Source: Clostridiaceae bacterium (GTDB lineage Bacteria; Bacillota; Clostridia; Peptostreptococcales; Natronincolaceae). From it: a stretch of DNA of 64,000 nucleotides. Shown piece after piece: positions 53,294 to 62,327 of the stretch. Positions within the stretch are counted from its first letter, which is position 1; each line of letters opens with the position of its first letter. The stretch spans positions 62,001 to 126,000 of the forward strand of contig JAFIFG010000123.1 in NCBI GenBank assembly GCA_020832135.1, written 5' to 3'. A model generated the notes under the pieces. The model worked only from the letters and a program-made list of their open reading frames with translations. It made no database searches and was not told where the DNA came from. Both the position numbers and the translations under genes were made by a program.

Positions 53294-53359
53294 TATATTA
53301 ATATACAATAAGGTTATATGTTTTAAATATATCTTTTGATAATTACATATATTAATATA
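53294..53359. repeat. Two copies of a 12-base palindrome before asp23
   Basis: TATATTAATATA occurs at 53294-53305 and 53348-53359, each perfectly self-complementary, 54 bases apart. The second overlaps a possible promoter (TTGATA at 53336-53341, TATAGT at 53358-53363, 16-base spacer). The gap 53101-53424 is extremely A/T-rich, so chance is a real possibility. I see no gene in this gap. Confidence 0.35.
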
Positions 53360-53424
53360 TAGTGTTATATATTATTAGAGGAATAATATTATATAAAAGA
53401 TAAGATTTAAAAGGAGGTTAACAA

Positions 53425-53781
53425 ATGCCAGGGAAATTAATAAATGAAATTGGGACAATAATTATTGATGATCATGTTTTAGCTTCAATAGCAGGTGTAT
53501 CAGCTATGGAATGCTATGGTTTAGTTGGCATGGCAGCTAAATCAACAGCTGGAGGTTTGGTTGAACTTTTAAAAAGAGAACACTCCAGTAAGGGAGTAAA
53601 GGTTCAGACAGAGAATGATGAAATAATTATTGAGTTGTTTGTAATTGTAGAATTTGGGACAAGAATATCTGTCGTTGCTAACAACATTATTGAAAAGGTT
53701 AAATATAATATAGAACACTTAACTGGAATGAAGGTTAAGAAGGTTGATATAAATGTACAAGGAGTTAGAGTACAAAAGTAA
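53425..53781 (+). CDS. Asp23/Gls24 family protein (YloU)
   Basis: Small cytoplasmic protein of 118 residues of the Asp23/Gls24 (DUF322) envelope-stress family: GTIIIDDHVLASIAGVSAMECYGLVGMA in part, then IIIELFVIVEFGTRISVVANNIIEKV and VKKVDINVQGVRV. It is always next to fakA in Firmicutes, as here (18 bases), suggesting a membrane or fatty-acid-linked job. Strong AAGGAGG site. Confidence 0.93.
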   Translation: MPGKLINEIGTIIIDDHVLASIAGVSAMECYGLVGMAAKSTAGGLVELLKREHSSKGVKVQTENDEIIIELFVIVEFGTRISVVANNIIEKVKYNIEHLTGMKVKKVDINVQGVRVQK

Positions 53782-53799
53782 CTGAAGGAGGTATAAGAC

Positions 53800-55416
53800 T
53801 TGAAAATTGAATACATAGATAAACAATTATTAAAACAAATGATTATTGCTGGTGCAGATACATTGGAGGCCAATAAAAAGATTGTAAATGCTTTAAATGT
53901 ATTTCCTGTTCCCGATGGAGATACCGGTACCAATATGTCCCTAACTATGCAGTCGGCTGTAAAGGAAGTTAAAAAAACTAACCCTAAAACTTTAGAGGAA
54001 GTGGCAAATCTTGCAGCCAATGGATCTCTAATGGGAGCTAGAGGCAACTCCGGAGTTATTTTATCACAGCTTCTAAGGGGCTTTGCTAAGGGTGTTAAAG
54101 GCAAGGAAAGACTAAGTACTAAGGACTTTGCAAAAGCTCTTAAAATGGCATCTGATACTGCCTATAAGGCTGTTATGAAACCAGTAGAGGGTACAATATT
54201 AACAGTGGCTAGAGAAAGTGGCGAAAAATCGATAGAAATAGCAAAACAAGAAAAGGATATTACCACTTTTTTTGAAAAGGTAATTTTACAAGGTGAGGAA
54301 ACCTTAAAGAGAACACCGGATATGTTAAAAGTACTAAAGGAGGCTGGTGTAGTTGATTCAGGTGGTAAAGGTTTAATTTATATTTATTTAGGAGCACTAG
54401 GTGCTATTACAGGAAATATTCCTACCACAGATGATTTAGAGATTATACAGCAAACAGTAGAACATGATAGTTATATAGAAGAAAATATTGAATTTGGCTA
54501 CTGTACTGAGTTTATTATTAATGCAAAAAATGCAAACACAGAAGAGCTAAAGGATATTATTAAAGGTTATGGTGACTCTATGTTGGTAGTAGGGAATGAA
54601 AATGTAGTGAAAGTTCACGTTCATACCAATAATCCTGGTGAAGTACTAGAGCATGGAATGAAACTTGGTCATTTAAGTGATATTAAAATAGACAATATGA
54701 GATTACAAAATAGAAGTGGTTTGGAGGAGGTAGGAAAAGTAGTTGCTCCAAAGCATAAAAAGGATTATGGCTTTATTACTGTAACAATAGGTGAAGGATT
54801 AACTAATATATTTAAAGATTTTAATGTAGACTCTGTAATTGAAGGTGGGCAAACCATGAATCCAAGTACAGAAGACTTCTTAAAAGCTATAGAAGATATA
54901 GAGGCGGATACTATTTTCATACTACCTAATAATAGTAATATTATTATGGCAGCCAACCAAGCCATGACTATTTCTGATAAGACCATCAAGGTAATACCAA
55001 CAAAATCTGTTCCTCAGGGAATAACTGCGTTAATGGCATTTAACATAGATACGGCACCAGAAGATAATGAAAAGAATATGTTAGAGGCTATTAAAACTGT
55101 AAAGACAGGACAAATAACCTATGCAGTAAGGGATACTAGCTACAATGAGATAGTAATTAACAAAGGGGATATATTAGGTATAGGAGAAGGTGAAATTAAA
55201 GCTACAGGAAATGATGTATTTCAAGTTTCTCTTGAAGTCCTAAGTAATATGGTAACGGATGAAGATGAAATTATTACTGTTTTCTATGGTGAAGAAATTG
55301 ATGAGAATGAAGCCAATAAATTGGTAGAGCAACTAGAAGAAGATTTTCCTGACTATGATGTAGAGCTATACTATGGCGGCCAACCGCTATACTATTATAT
55401 ATTCTCGGTTGAATAA
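53800..55416 (+). CDS. fakA: Fatty acid kinase catalytic protein FakA (DAK2 domain, YloV)
   Basis: ATP-binding subunit of fatty acid kinase, which works with a FakB lipid carrier to phosphorylate exogenous fatty acids. It has 538 residues: N-terminal DhaL/DAK2 domain with the Mg-ATP aspartates in VFPVPDGDTGTNMSLTM and GARGNSGVILSQLLRG, a middle domain (EFGYCTEFII, VHVHTNNPGEVLEHG) and a C-terminal FakB-like part (GEGLTNIFKD, ILPNNSNIIMAANQA). Likely TTG start after GGAGG. No fakB is in the window. Confidence 0.94.
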   Translation: MKIEYIDKQLLKQMIIAGADTLEANKKIVNALNVFPVPDGDTGTNMSLTMQSAVKEVKKTNPKTLEEVANLAANGSLMGARGNSGVILSQLLRGFAKGVKGKERLSTKDFAKALKMASDTAYKAVMKPVEGTILTVARESGEKSIEIAKQEKDITTFFEKVILQGEETLKRTPDMLKVLKEAGVVDSGGKGLIYIYLGALGAITGNIPTTDDLEIIQQTVEHDSYIEENIEFGYCTEFIINAKNANTEELKDIIKGYGDSMLVVGNENVVKVHVHTNNPGEVLEHGMKLGHLSDIKIDNMRLQNRSGLEEVGKVVAPKHKKDYGFITVTIGEGLTNIFKDFNVDSVIEGGQTMNPSTEDFLKAIEDIEADTIFILPNNSNIIMAANQAMTISDKTIKVIPTKSVPQGITALMAFNIDTAPEDNEKNMLEAIKTVKTGQITYAVRDTSYNEIVINKGDILGIGEGEIKATGNDVFQVSLEVLSNMVTDEDEIITVFYGEEIDENEANKLVEQLEEDFPDYDVELYYGGQPLYYYIFSVE

Positions 55417-55460
55417 AAGTCACTAGGAGAAGATTCAAAGCATAGGAGTGAATACTTTTT

Positions 55461-57518
55461 ATGGAAATGTTTAAAAAAGATATTCAGTATGTTAAGGGTG
55501 TGGGACCTAAAAGATTATCTATGTTAAAAAAGCTTAACATACACAATGTAGAGGATATGCTGTACCATTTTCCTAGGGACTATGATAACCGCAGTATTTC
55601 TAAAAAGATCATAGAACTACAACCTAATGATAAGGTGACTATATATGGAGAGATTGCAGGATCCTGTCAGATTTCTAAAGTAAGGAAAGGTTTGAATATA
55701 AGTAGTTTTTTACTAAAGGATGATACAGGTTATCTAACTATTACCTTTTTTAATCAACCCTATATCAAGAGTAAATTTAAGCTTAAGGACAAGATTATGG
55801 TTAACGGTAAAGTAAAAATGGGCATGAAGGGCAAAGAGATTGTCAACCCTGTCTATGAGATCATAGACACTGATGCAAAAGCTGAATTAAATGGTATTGT
55901 ACCTATTTATCCAGCCACAGAAGGCTTTCTACAAAGTCAAATAATGAATATACAAAAAAATGCTTTGCAATGTTGCGGTGGAAATATTATAGATTATATT
56001 CCAGATGATATAAGACAAAAAAACAAATTATGTGATTTGAATTATGCATTAAAAAATATTCATTTTCCAACCTCGGTACAGCAACTAAAGGTAGCAAAAT
56101 ATAGATTGGTTTTTGAAGAGCTACTGTTATTGCAACTTAGGCTTATGAGTATAAAGAAAAGCTTTGTAGAAGACAAAACAAGTATCGCTTTGAAAAAAGA
56201 AAATAAAAAAATAGAAGATTTTATTTTGAGCTTACCTTTTAAATTGACAGATGCACAAAAAACTGTTCTGCAGGAAATTCAAGTGGATTTAGAAAAAAAT
56301 GTTCCTATGAATAGATTGATACAAGGGGATGTTGGATCAGGTAAAACTATTGTTGCTATAATAGCCTTATATAAAGCTATAGTCAACGGTTATCAAGGGG
56401 CATTAATGGCACCTACAGAGATATTAGCTGAACAACACTATGTTAGTCTAACGGAGCTTTTGGAACCATTAGGCATAAGAATTGGACTATTGATAGGTAG
56501 TTTAAAGAAGTCTGCAAAGACACAATTGATTAAAGAGATAGAAGAAGGAAAAATTGATATAGTAATAGGAACACATGCACTTATTCAAGATACTGTTTAT
56601 TTTAAAAATCTAGCACTAGTAGTTACGGATGAACAACATCGTTTTGGTGTTAGACAAAGAGCCGTTTTAGCCAGTAAAGGAAACAACCCACACATTTTAG
56701 TTATGACTGCTACTCCTATACCAAGGACTTTAGCACTGATTTTGTATGGGGATTTAGATATATCGATTATTGATCAGTTGCCACCGGGGCGTAAAAAGAT
56801 AAAGACCTACAGTAGGGCTTTGACGGAAAAAGAAAGAGTATATACCTTTGTAGAAAAAGAATTAAAGCTGGGACGTCAGGCTTATGTAGTATGTCCTTTA
56901 GTAGAGGAGTCGGAAGCAATAGAGGCGAAGGCAGCAACGGAAATAGCAGAAGAACTTTCCGCTACCTACTTTAGTAATTATAAAGTGGGGCTATTGCATG
57001 GAAAAATGAGGCCGAAGGAAAAGGAAGAAGTAATGAAATCCTTTGTTAATAATGAACTACATGTTCTTGTATCCACTACAGTGATTGAAGTGGGGGTAAA
57101 TGTACCTAACTCCACTGTTATGGTGATAGAAAATGCTGAAAGGTTTGGATTAGCTCAATTACATCAATTAAGGGGTAGGGTAGGTAGGGGGAATTCACAA
57201 TCCTACTGTATACTACTACATAACAATAAAAGCAAGGTGGCGAAGGCGCGAATGGATATTATGGAAGCTACCACCGATGGTTTTGTTATTTCTGAGAAGG
57301 ATTTAGAGATTAGGGGGCCAGGAGAATTTTTTGGTATTAGACAGCATGGTCTTCCTGACCTGAAGATAGCTAATTTATTTAAACATATGAAGGTGTTAAA
57401 AAAGGTTCAGGGCCAAGTGGAGGAATTATTAATAAATGATCCTCATCTTACTCTGGCAAAGTATCCTCTATTAAAACAAAAGGTTGAGGAAAAATTCACA
57501 GAGTTTGAAGGAGCTTAA
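55461..57518 (+). CDS. recG: ATP-dependent DNA helicase RecG
   Basis: Branch-migrating SF2 helicase that processes stalled forks and Holliday junctions. It has 685 residues: N-terminal wedge domain (about 1-230, with VKGVGPKR and FPRDYDNR), Walker A QGDVGSGKTIVA, APTEILAEQHY, DEQH box in VTDEQHRFGVRQ, TATPIPRTLAL, VSTTVIEVGVNVPNSTVMVIENAERFG in part, QLRGRVGRG, and the TRG-like GPGEFFGIRQHGLP. It follows fakA as in B. subtilis. Confidence 0.96.
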   Translation: MEMFKKDIQYVKGVGPKRLSMLKKLNIHNVEDMLYHFPRDYDNRSISKKIIELQPNDKVTIYGEIAGSCQISKVRKGLNISSFLLKDDTGYLTITFFNQPYIKSKFKLKDKIMVNGKVKMGMKGKEIVNPVYEIIDTDAKAELNGIVPIYPATEGFLQSQIMNIQKNALQCCGGNIIDYIPDDIRQKNKLCDLNYALKNIHFPTSVQQLKVAKYRLVFEELLLLQLRLMSIKKSFVEDKTSIALKKENKKIEDFILSLPFKLTDAQKTVLQEIQVDLEKNVPMNRLIQGDVGSGKTIVAIIALYKAIVNGYQGALMAPTEILAEQHYVSLTELLEPLGIRIGLLIGSLKKSAKTQLIKEIEEGKIDIVIGTHALIQDTVYFKNLALVVTDEQHRFGVRQRAVLASKGNNPHILVMTATPIPRTLALILYGDLDISIIDQLPPGRKKIKTYSRALTEKERVYTFVEKELKLGRQAYVVCPLVEESEAIEAKAATEIAEELSATYFSNYKVGLLHGKMRPKEKEEVMKSFVNNELHVLVSTTVIEVGVNVPNSTVMVIENAERFGLAQLHQLRGRVGRGNSQSYCILLHNNKSKVAKARMDIMEATTDGFVISEKDLEIRGPGEFFGIRQHGLPDLKIANLFKHMKVLKKVQGQVEELLINDPHLTLAKYPLLKQKVEEKFTEFEGA

Positions 57519-57539
57519 ATAGGTTAAATGCCATTAATA

Positions 57540-57603
57540 AATACATCCCTTAAAGCAGAAGAGATAGCAAAATAGCTACAGGTTCTGCTCTAAGGGATGT
57601 ATT
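57540..57603. repeat. 64-base multi-helix hairpin after recG
   Basis: Outer arms AATACATCCCTTA/TAAGGGATGTATT (13 bases), then AGCAGAA/TTCTGCT and TAGC/GCTA, giving a long, nearly continuous hairpin 22 bases after recG. The 3' flank (GTATTCT) is not a proper U tract. It may be a transcript-end stabiliser or a factor-dependent terminator. Confidence 0.75.
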
Positions 57604-57727
57604 GTATTCTATGATAGGTTTCAATACTTGAATGAACAATAATGAAAGTACCGCCTATCTAATAGACACTAAAATTTAAAGTATAAAAAAACAAAAACGT
57701 TGCAGAATTACAGTATACAAAAATATT

Positions 57728-57756
57728 TTGTTAACTAATTGTTAGTGTGTTAAAAT
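57728..57756 (+). promoter_or_regulatory. Putative promoter of the rsmD operon
   Basis: TTGTTA, a 17-base spacer and TAAAAT, placing the transcript start about 20-25 bases before the rsmD start codon at 57786. Confidence 0.5.
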
Positions 57757-57785
57757 ATACATATAATTACTTAAGGAGGAAATAT

Positions 57786-58346
57786 ATGCGAATAATTGCC
57801 GGTAAGGCTAGAGGGCATAGATTAGAAACACCTAGTAATCTAAAAATAAGACCTACAACCGATAGAATAAAAGAATCTATTTTTAATATTATACAAAAAC
57901 ATCTATATGATAGCATTGTTATCGATTTGTTTTCTGGAACTGGTAATCTTGGAATAGAAGCTTTATCGAGAAATTCAAATAAAGCTTATTTTGTAGATAA
58001 CAGTCAAGAAAGTATAGATATTATAAAAAGTAATTTAGATAAAACAAGGCTAAGGGATCAGGGGGAAGTAATAAGAGGAGATGTGAGGGTTGCCTTAAAT
58101 AAAATAGCTTCAAAAGGTGTACAAGCTGATATTATATTTATGGATCCACCTTATAAAAAAGGTCTTGTTATACCCACACTCGAAGGGATACAAAGTGCCA
58201 ATTTATTAAAGGCTTCAGGGATTATAGTTATAGATCATGATAAGACAGAGGATTTACCAGAAGAAATAAATGAATTAATAAAATATAGATCAAAAGGCTA
58301 TGGGAATACAACAGTTTCGTTCTATAAACAAAAGGAGGAAGTTTAA
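57786..58346 (+). CDS. rsmD: 16S rRNA m2G966 methyltransferase
   Basis: SAM-dependent methyltransferase acting on the small ribosomal subunit. It has 186 residues beginning MRIIAGKARGHRLETP, with RPTTDRIKES, VIDLFSGTGNLGIEALSR for SAM and FMDPPYKKGL as catalytic motif IV. The start at 57786 follows a perfect AAGGAGG; the upstream frame to 57747 falls in the promoter. coaD begins at the next base after the stop, the normal rsmD-coaD pair. Confidence 0.95.
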   Translation: MRIIAGKARGHRLETPSNLKIRPTTDRIKESIFNIIQKHLYDSIVIDLFSGTGNLGIEALSRNSNKAYFVDNSQESIDIIKSNLDKTRLRDQGEVIRGDVRVALNKIASKGVQADIIFMDPPYKKGLVIPTLEGIQSANLLKASGIIVIDHDKTEDLPEEINELIKYRSKGYGNTTVSFYKQKEEV

Positions 58347-58820
58347 ATGAAAATAGGGATTTACCCAGGCAGCTTCGATCCTATAACCAATGGACATTTA
58401 GATATTATTGAAAGAGCATCGAAAATTTGTGATAAAGTAATTGTATCGGTGCTAGAAAACCCAAGTAAAAATCCTATGTTTACTTTACAAGAAAGAGTAA
58501 AACTAATAAAAAAAGTTTTGGAATCCTATGATAATGTAGAGGTAGATTGTTTTTCTGGATTATTAGTGGATTATGCAAAAAAACATGATGCTCAAGCTAT
58601 TATTAAAGGATTAAGGGCAGTATCAGATTTTGAATATGAGTTTCAAATGGCATTAATGAATAGAAAATTATCTCCAGAAGTAGAAACTATCTTTTTAATG
58701 ACCAGTAGTAAACACTCTTATCTTAGTTCAAGTTTAGTAAAGGAAGTGGCAAAATTTGGGGGATGTATAGAAGGATTAGTTCCCCAAATTATAGGTAATG
58801 CAATTTTAGAAAAATTATAG
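58347..58820 (+). CDS. coaD: Phosphopantetheine adenylyltransferase
   Basis: Transfers AMP to 4'-phosphopantetheine in CoA synthesis. It has 157 residues with [16 protein letters not shown] (nucleotidyl-transferase TxGH-type motif), [20 protein letters not shown] and the ISSS-like [23 protein letters not shown] overlaps the rsmD end. Confidence 0.96.
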   Translation: MKIGIYPGSFDPITNGHLDIIERASKICDKVIVSVLENPSKNPMFTLQERVKLIKKVLESYDNVEVDCFSGLLVDYAKKHDAQAIIKGLRAVSDFEYEFQMALMNRKLSPEVETIFLMTSSKHSYLSSSLVKEVAKFGGCIEGLVPQIIGNAILEKL

Positions 58821-58839
58821 AGAAAATGGGGGAGAAGTT

Positions 58840-59286
58840 ATGGATGTATTAAAGTTATTGGAGGAGTTAGAAGAAATAATAGAAAGTGGTTCATCTATAC
58901 CCTTTGCACATAAAGTAATGATTGATAAAGAAGAAGTTTTAGAAATAATAAAAGAGGTAAGAATACATCTACCAGATGAAGTTAAACAGGCACAGTGGAT
59001 TAAGGAAGAAAGACAAAGAATACTTGTAGAGGCACAGCAGGAGGCTGATACTATTATTCAAGAGGCCAACCAACATATTGCGTCCTTAGTAGAACAGGAT
59101 GAAATTACAAAAAAAGCTTGTCAACAAGCAGAGGAAATCACTGCTCAAGCTCAAATGGGAGCAAAAGAAATGAGATTAGGTGCGAAGGATTATGCAGATG
59201 AAATCTTATCCAATGTTGAGCATACACTGAATGAAGTTTTAGAAACTATAAAAAACAATAGAGGGGAACTAAAGGGGATGAAGTAA
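58840..59286 (+). CDS. Coiled-coil protein of the coaD-ylbJ interval
   Basis: Protein of 148 residues, nearly all helical and acidic, with heptad-like EAQQEADTIIQEANQHIASL and QAEEITAQAQMGAKEMRLGA resembling DivIVA-type or F0F1 b-subunit stalks. There is no membrane segment. Clostridial genomes often have such a gene (annotated ATPase or hypothetical) between coaD and ylbJ. The function is unknown. The stop codon lies in the loop of the terminator hairpin. Confidence 0.8.
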   Translation: MDVLKLLEELEEIIESGSSIPFAHKVMIDKEEVLEIIKEVRIHLPDEVKQAQWIKEERQRILVEAQQEADTIIQEANQHIASLVEQDEITKKACQQAEEITAQAQMGAKEMRLGAKDYADEILSNVEHTLNEVLETIKNNRGELKGMK

Positions 59287-59317
59287 AGCTTCATCCCCTT
59301 TAGATTAGTATTTTTTT
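59271..59317. terminator. Terminator shared by convergent genes
   Basis: AAAGGGGATGAAG and its complement enclose TAAAG, the loop that contains the stop codon of the coiled-coil gene. A T run (59311-59317) follows on the plus strand; it overlaps the end of ylbJ. Confidence 0.85.
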
Positions 59318-60564
59318 GATCTTCTTAAACTATTTAGCCACATAAATATACCTACCGTCATAGAGAAGATAAGAAGTACTATTAAAATACCAATGAAAAT
59401 TTCTATAGATAATTTTAAGTTACTTAATAGTTTAGCAGATATAGAAAGATCTGTGTATGGACTGAAGGTAGGTGTTGTAAATCTAAAGAAAATAGTGGCA
59501 ATAGGATAGATGAAATAAACTAAAGCATAAGAAAAAATACCGTGCAATAGCTTTGAAAAAATATATATGTAAGGATTAATATCAGTTGACCCAAGAATAC
59601 TTATTGCCTGGGCATGGATAGAAAAACCACTCCAACCCACAATAAATGCAGCTATAGCGATTTTATCAACAAAATCAACCCCTAGGGCCTCCGCTGCTAA
59701 TTTACACCCAATGGTTATTTCAAAGATCCCTGTAAGTAAAGCTCTAATAATAGAAAGGTCAAGGGATAATGGTTTAAACAGAAGATATAAACCTTGGGAT
59801 ACAAAATCAATAAATCCAATAATATTTAAGATATTGATAACTACAGAAAATAAGATAATAAATCCTCCCACCATCAGCATAGTGTTGATGGATTCCCTTA
59901 CAGCATTCCCCAACAATACGCCAAAGGAAGGGCTTTTTCTTCTATTAGCATTTAATTGTCTAAAAGCTTTTTTAATGAGCTGATCATTACTTCCATTTCT
60001 TACAAATCTATTTTTGATAGAAGAACTTTTATAAAAACTAAAGAGCAACCCAACAATAATAGCAGCAGTGTAGTGGGCTATGGCTAAAAGAATACCAATC
60101 TCTGAAGATTGGAACATACCAATGGATACAGCACCTATTAGAAATAAGGGGCCAGAAGTGCTACAAAAGGCTACTAAACGTTGTGCCTCGACTCTAGATA
60201 CTAACCTATCACTTCGTAGCTTAGAAGATATTTTAACGCCTACAGGATAGCCAGAAGTTACACTTATGGCAAAAACAAAGGAACCTTCTCCAGGAACATT
60301 AAATAAAGGCCTCATAACAGGTTCTAATAATGTACCTATAAACTTTACTACACCTAGGCCAACCAAAAGTTCTGCACCGATAAAAAAAGGCAAAAGAGCA
60401 GGGAGAACCACTGTGAACCATATATTTAGACCATCGTATGCGGCCTTCACAGATTCATTTGGAAAAACTACAATACAACCAACTAAAAATACTACTACCA
60501 TAATAACGAAGTAATTTACAATAAGTTTAGATCTTTTTCTTAAGGTAATGAAAAATTTTACCAT
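59305..60564 (-). CDS. ylbJ: Sporulation integral membrane protein YlbJ
   Basis: Multi-helix membrane protein of 419 residues, required for spore cortex formation in B. subtilis. Nucleoside-recognition (Gate) type motifs include GLNIWFTVVLPALLPFFIGAELLVGLG in part, SGYPVGVKISSKL, FCSTSGPLFLIGAVS, GIFEITIGCKLAAE and IVGWSGFSIHAQ. The latter pair is typical of YlbJ and SpoIIIAE-like gate proteins. Site AGGAGGAAT. Its presence is evidence for a spore former. Confidence 0.94.
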   Translation of the reverse strand: MVKFFITLRKRSKLIVNYFVIMVVVFLVGCIVVFPNESVKAAYDGLNIWFTVVLPALLPFFIGAELLVGLGVVKFIGTLLEPVMRPLFNVPGEGSFVFAISVTSGYPVGVKISSKLRSDRLVSRVEAQRLVAFCSTSGPLFLIGAVSIGMFQSSEIGILLAIAHYTAAIIVGLLFSFYKSSSIKNRFVRNGSNDQLIKKAFRQLNANRRKSPSFGVLLGNAVRESINTMLMVGGFIILFSVVINILNIIGFIDFVSQGLYLLFKPLSLDLSIIRALLTGIFEITIGCKLAAEALGVDFVDKIAIAAFIVGWSGFSIHAQAISILGSTDINPYIYIFSKLLHGIFSYALVYFIYPIATIFFRFTTPTFSPYTDLSISAKLLSNLKLSIEIFIGILIVLLIFSMTVGIFMWLNSLRRSKKY

Positions 60565-60730
60565 ATTATTCCTCCTAGACTGTATAGATAAAAGTGCAAG
60601 TATAAATATAATACTGACATGTGACGACCTAATAAATATATATTTGTAATATAAAATATATATTCTATCTAGAAGAAATCATGATCATTAGTAATAAATA
60701 AATTCAACTTTAAAAGCTCCCCTTTTATAA

Positions 60731-62005
60731 CTAGGATGGGGCTATAGGTTTATTTTTGAAATAAGGACTTATGTAAAAATCTAAAGCTTTATTAGCATAG
60801 TGTTTATTTTTTATAGCAGTACTATATATATTTGTAGCTTTGATATCCTGGTCTAACATCTTTTCGGCTGCTTTATTGTGAGGTGTAAAGTTACTGACTT
60901 TAGTAACAATAGGAAGCTTCGAAGTAGATTTACATGCCTTTAAGATTTCTCTTCCCTTATTATTAAAGGCAAGGACTCTAGCATATTGTGGTCCTCCTTC
61001 TTGATTAAAATATAAAAGATCCTGCTTCTTTAGGTTAATTAGTATATGCATACAAATTCTTTGGATACGGGTTAGGGTATATCTTTTGCTTTTTATACAG
61101 TGATAAAGCTCTTCTATAGAACTGGTGGTTTGACTACAGTGGTAGATTTTATTTTCTAGACCCTCCACCACATCAAAGTAATTTAGAAATTCTTTCGGAT
61201 CTTCGCGTCTGAGAATAGTAAGTAGAGCTTTTTCAAAATCCTCTTTAAAAATAGGCATTAAACCGTTGTCTAGAGATTTATGTAATATTTCATAAGAGGT
61301 TAGAGGCATTACTCTTTTTAAGTCCTTTAAAGTAGTGCCCTTGTGTAAAGCTTCTCTAATGGCAGTGGCACTAGATATGCTATTGGTTATATCCCTAGAA
61401 TGATAATCCGCCTTTATTCTAGTGATGGTATAGGGTATAATTTCACTTTTTAAAGTCTTAAGACTTTTTATATACTCAATAGATAATATATTATTAGGGC
61501 TATGCATGATATCTGCTATGGTTTTTAAGTCTATATCTCTATCTGAATCCTTCAAATACTCCACTACAGCTCTTGACCTTGCAATAGCGAAAGGTGTACC
61601 TTGGTCTAAAAATGTTTTAAGGCTGGATTGGAATATCTTTGGAGAAAGTAACAGTATATCGGCTATGGTGTTTAATAGAGGTATGCTTCCATGTTCACTA
61701 CCAAAGCAAAGAGAGTCAACAATACCAAGGTTGTTTAAAAGGCTAACGGAACCATAGGCAAAAAATTCAGCTGTAGAACATGCATAGGCAGTTGGTAATT
61801 CAACGACTAAGTCCACCCCTGCTTCTACTGCCATCTTCCCCCTTTCCCACTTGTTAACTAGGGCAGGTTCTCCTCTTTGTAGAAAATTGCCACTCATAAT
61901 AGCTATGGTGTGGGTAGAATTCGTCACTTCCTTAGATTTCTTAAGATGGTACAAATGACCGTTATGAAAAGGGTTGTATTCAGTGATTAAGCCTAGAACT
62001 TTCAT
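60731..62005 (-). CDS. tmcAL: tRNA(Met) cytidine acetate ligase
   Basis: ATP-dependent ligase (formerly YlbM) forming N4-acetylcytidine in the elongator tRNA-Met anticodon with acetate. It has 424 residues. Nucleotidyl-transferase signature ITEYNPFHNGHLYHL, then MSGNFLQRGEPALVNKW, VELPTAYACSTAEFFA and ISSATAIREAL. The start at 62005 follows AGGAGG; the upstream frame to 62059 has no site. It is divergent from ackA, fitting a shared dependence on acetate. Confidence 0.94.
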   Translation of the reverse strand: MKVLGLITEYNPFHNGHLYHLKKSKEVTNSTHTIAIMSGNFLQRGEPALVNKWERGKMAVEAGVDLVVELPTAYACSTAEFFAYGSVSLLNNLGIVDSLCFGSEHGSIPLLNTIADILLLSPKIFQSSLKTFLDQGTPFAIARSRAVVEYLKDSDRDIDLKTIADIMHSPNNILSIEYIKSLKTLKSEIIPYTITRIKADYHSRDITNSISSATAIREALHKGTTLKDLKRVMPLTSYEILHKSLDNGLMPIFKEDFEKALLTILRREDPKEFLNYFDVVEGLENKIYHCSQTTSSIEELYHCIKSKRYTLTRIQRICMHILINLKKQDLLYFNQEGGPQYARVLAFNNKGREILKACKSTSKLPIVTKVSNFTPHNKAAEKMLDQDIKATNIYSTAIKNKHYANKALDFYISPYFKNKPIAPS

Positions 62006-62228
62006 ATGTGTCCTCCTAAATTCAAAAATATATAAAATAATTATAACACTAATAGACAATTTATATTTATTTTTTAAAGTTTATATTTTTCTACACAAAC
62101 CTTTGAGGTGAATGCTGGTAGTCATAGATGACTTTAATGAATAGGTTTAATAAAATAGGGTTATTTTATTAAATGTAATAAAATTCCTTGCTTATTTAAT
62201 AAATTGATTTGAAAATTTCTGGAAAAAC

Positions 62229-62257
62229 TTGAAAAAAAGTAAAAAGTTTATTATTAT
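62229..62257 (+). promoter_or_regulatory. Candidate ackA promoter
   Basis: TTGAAA, 17 bases and TATTAT lie 71 bases before the ackA start. A perfect TTGACA at 62277-62282 has only TAAAAA at the -10 distance, so it is less likely. The reading frame that opens at 62229 is inside this element and is not used. Confidence 0.4.
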
Positions 62258-62327
62258 TGAAAGTGATGATATTTTATTGACAATACATTATCAAGCATTT
62301 AAAAACAATTATTGGGAGGTAGAGGAA

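Noticed and set aside
52572-53424. spoVM-like 26-residue ORF between thiN and yloU
   Set aside because: No ORF resembling the amphipathic SpoVM sequence was found on either strand by eye.
62229-62327. N-terminal extension of acetate kinase
   Set aside because: Acetate kinases begin at [12 protein letters not shown]; the ribosome site GGGAGG lies just before 62328, and the extension overlaps promoter-like sequence.
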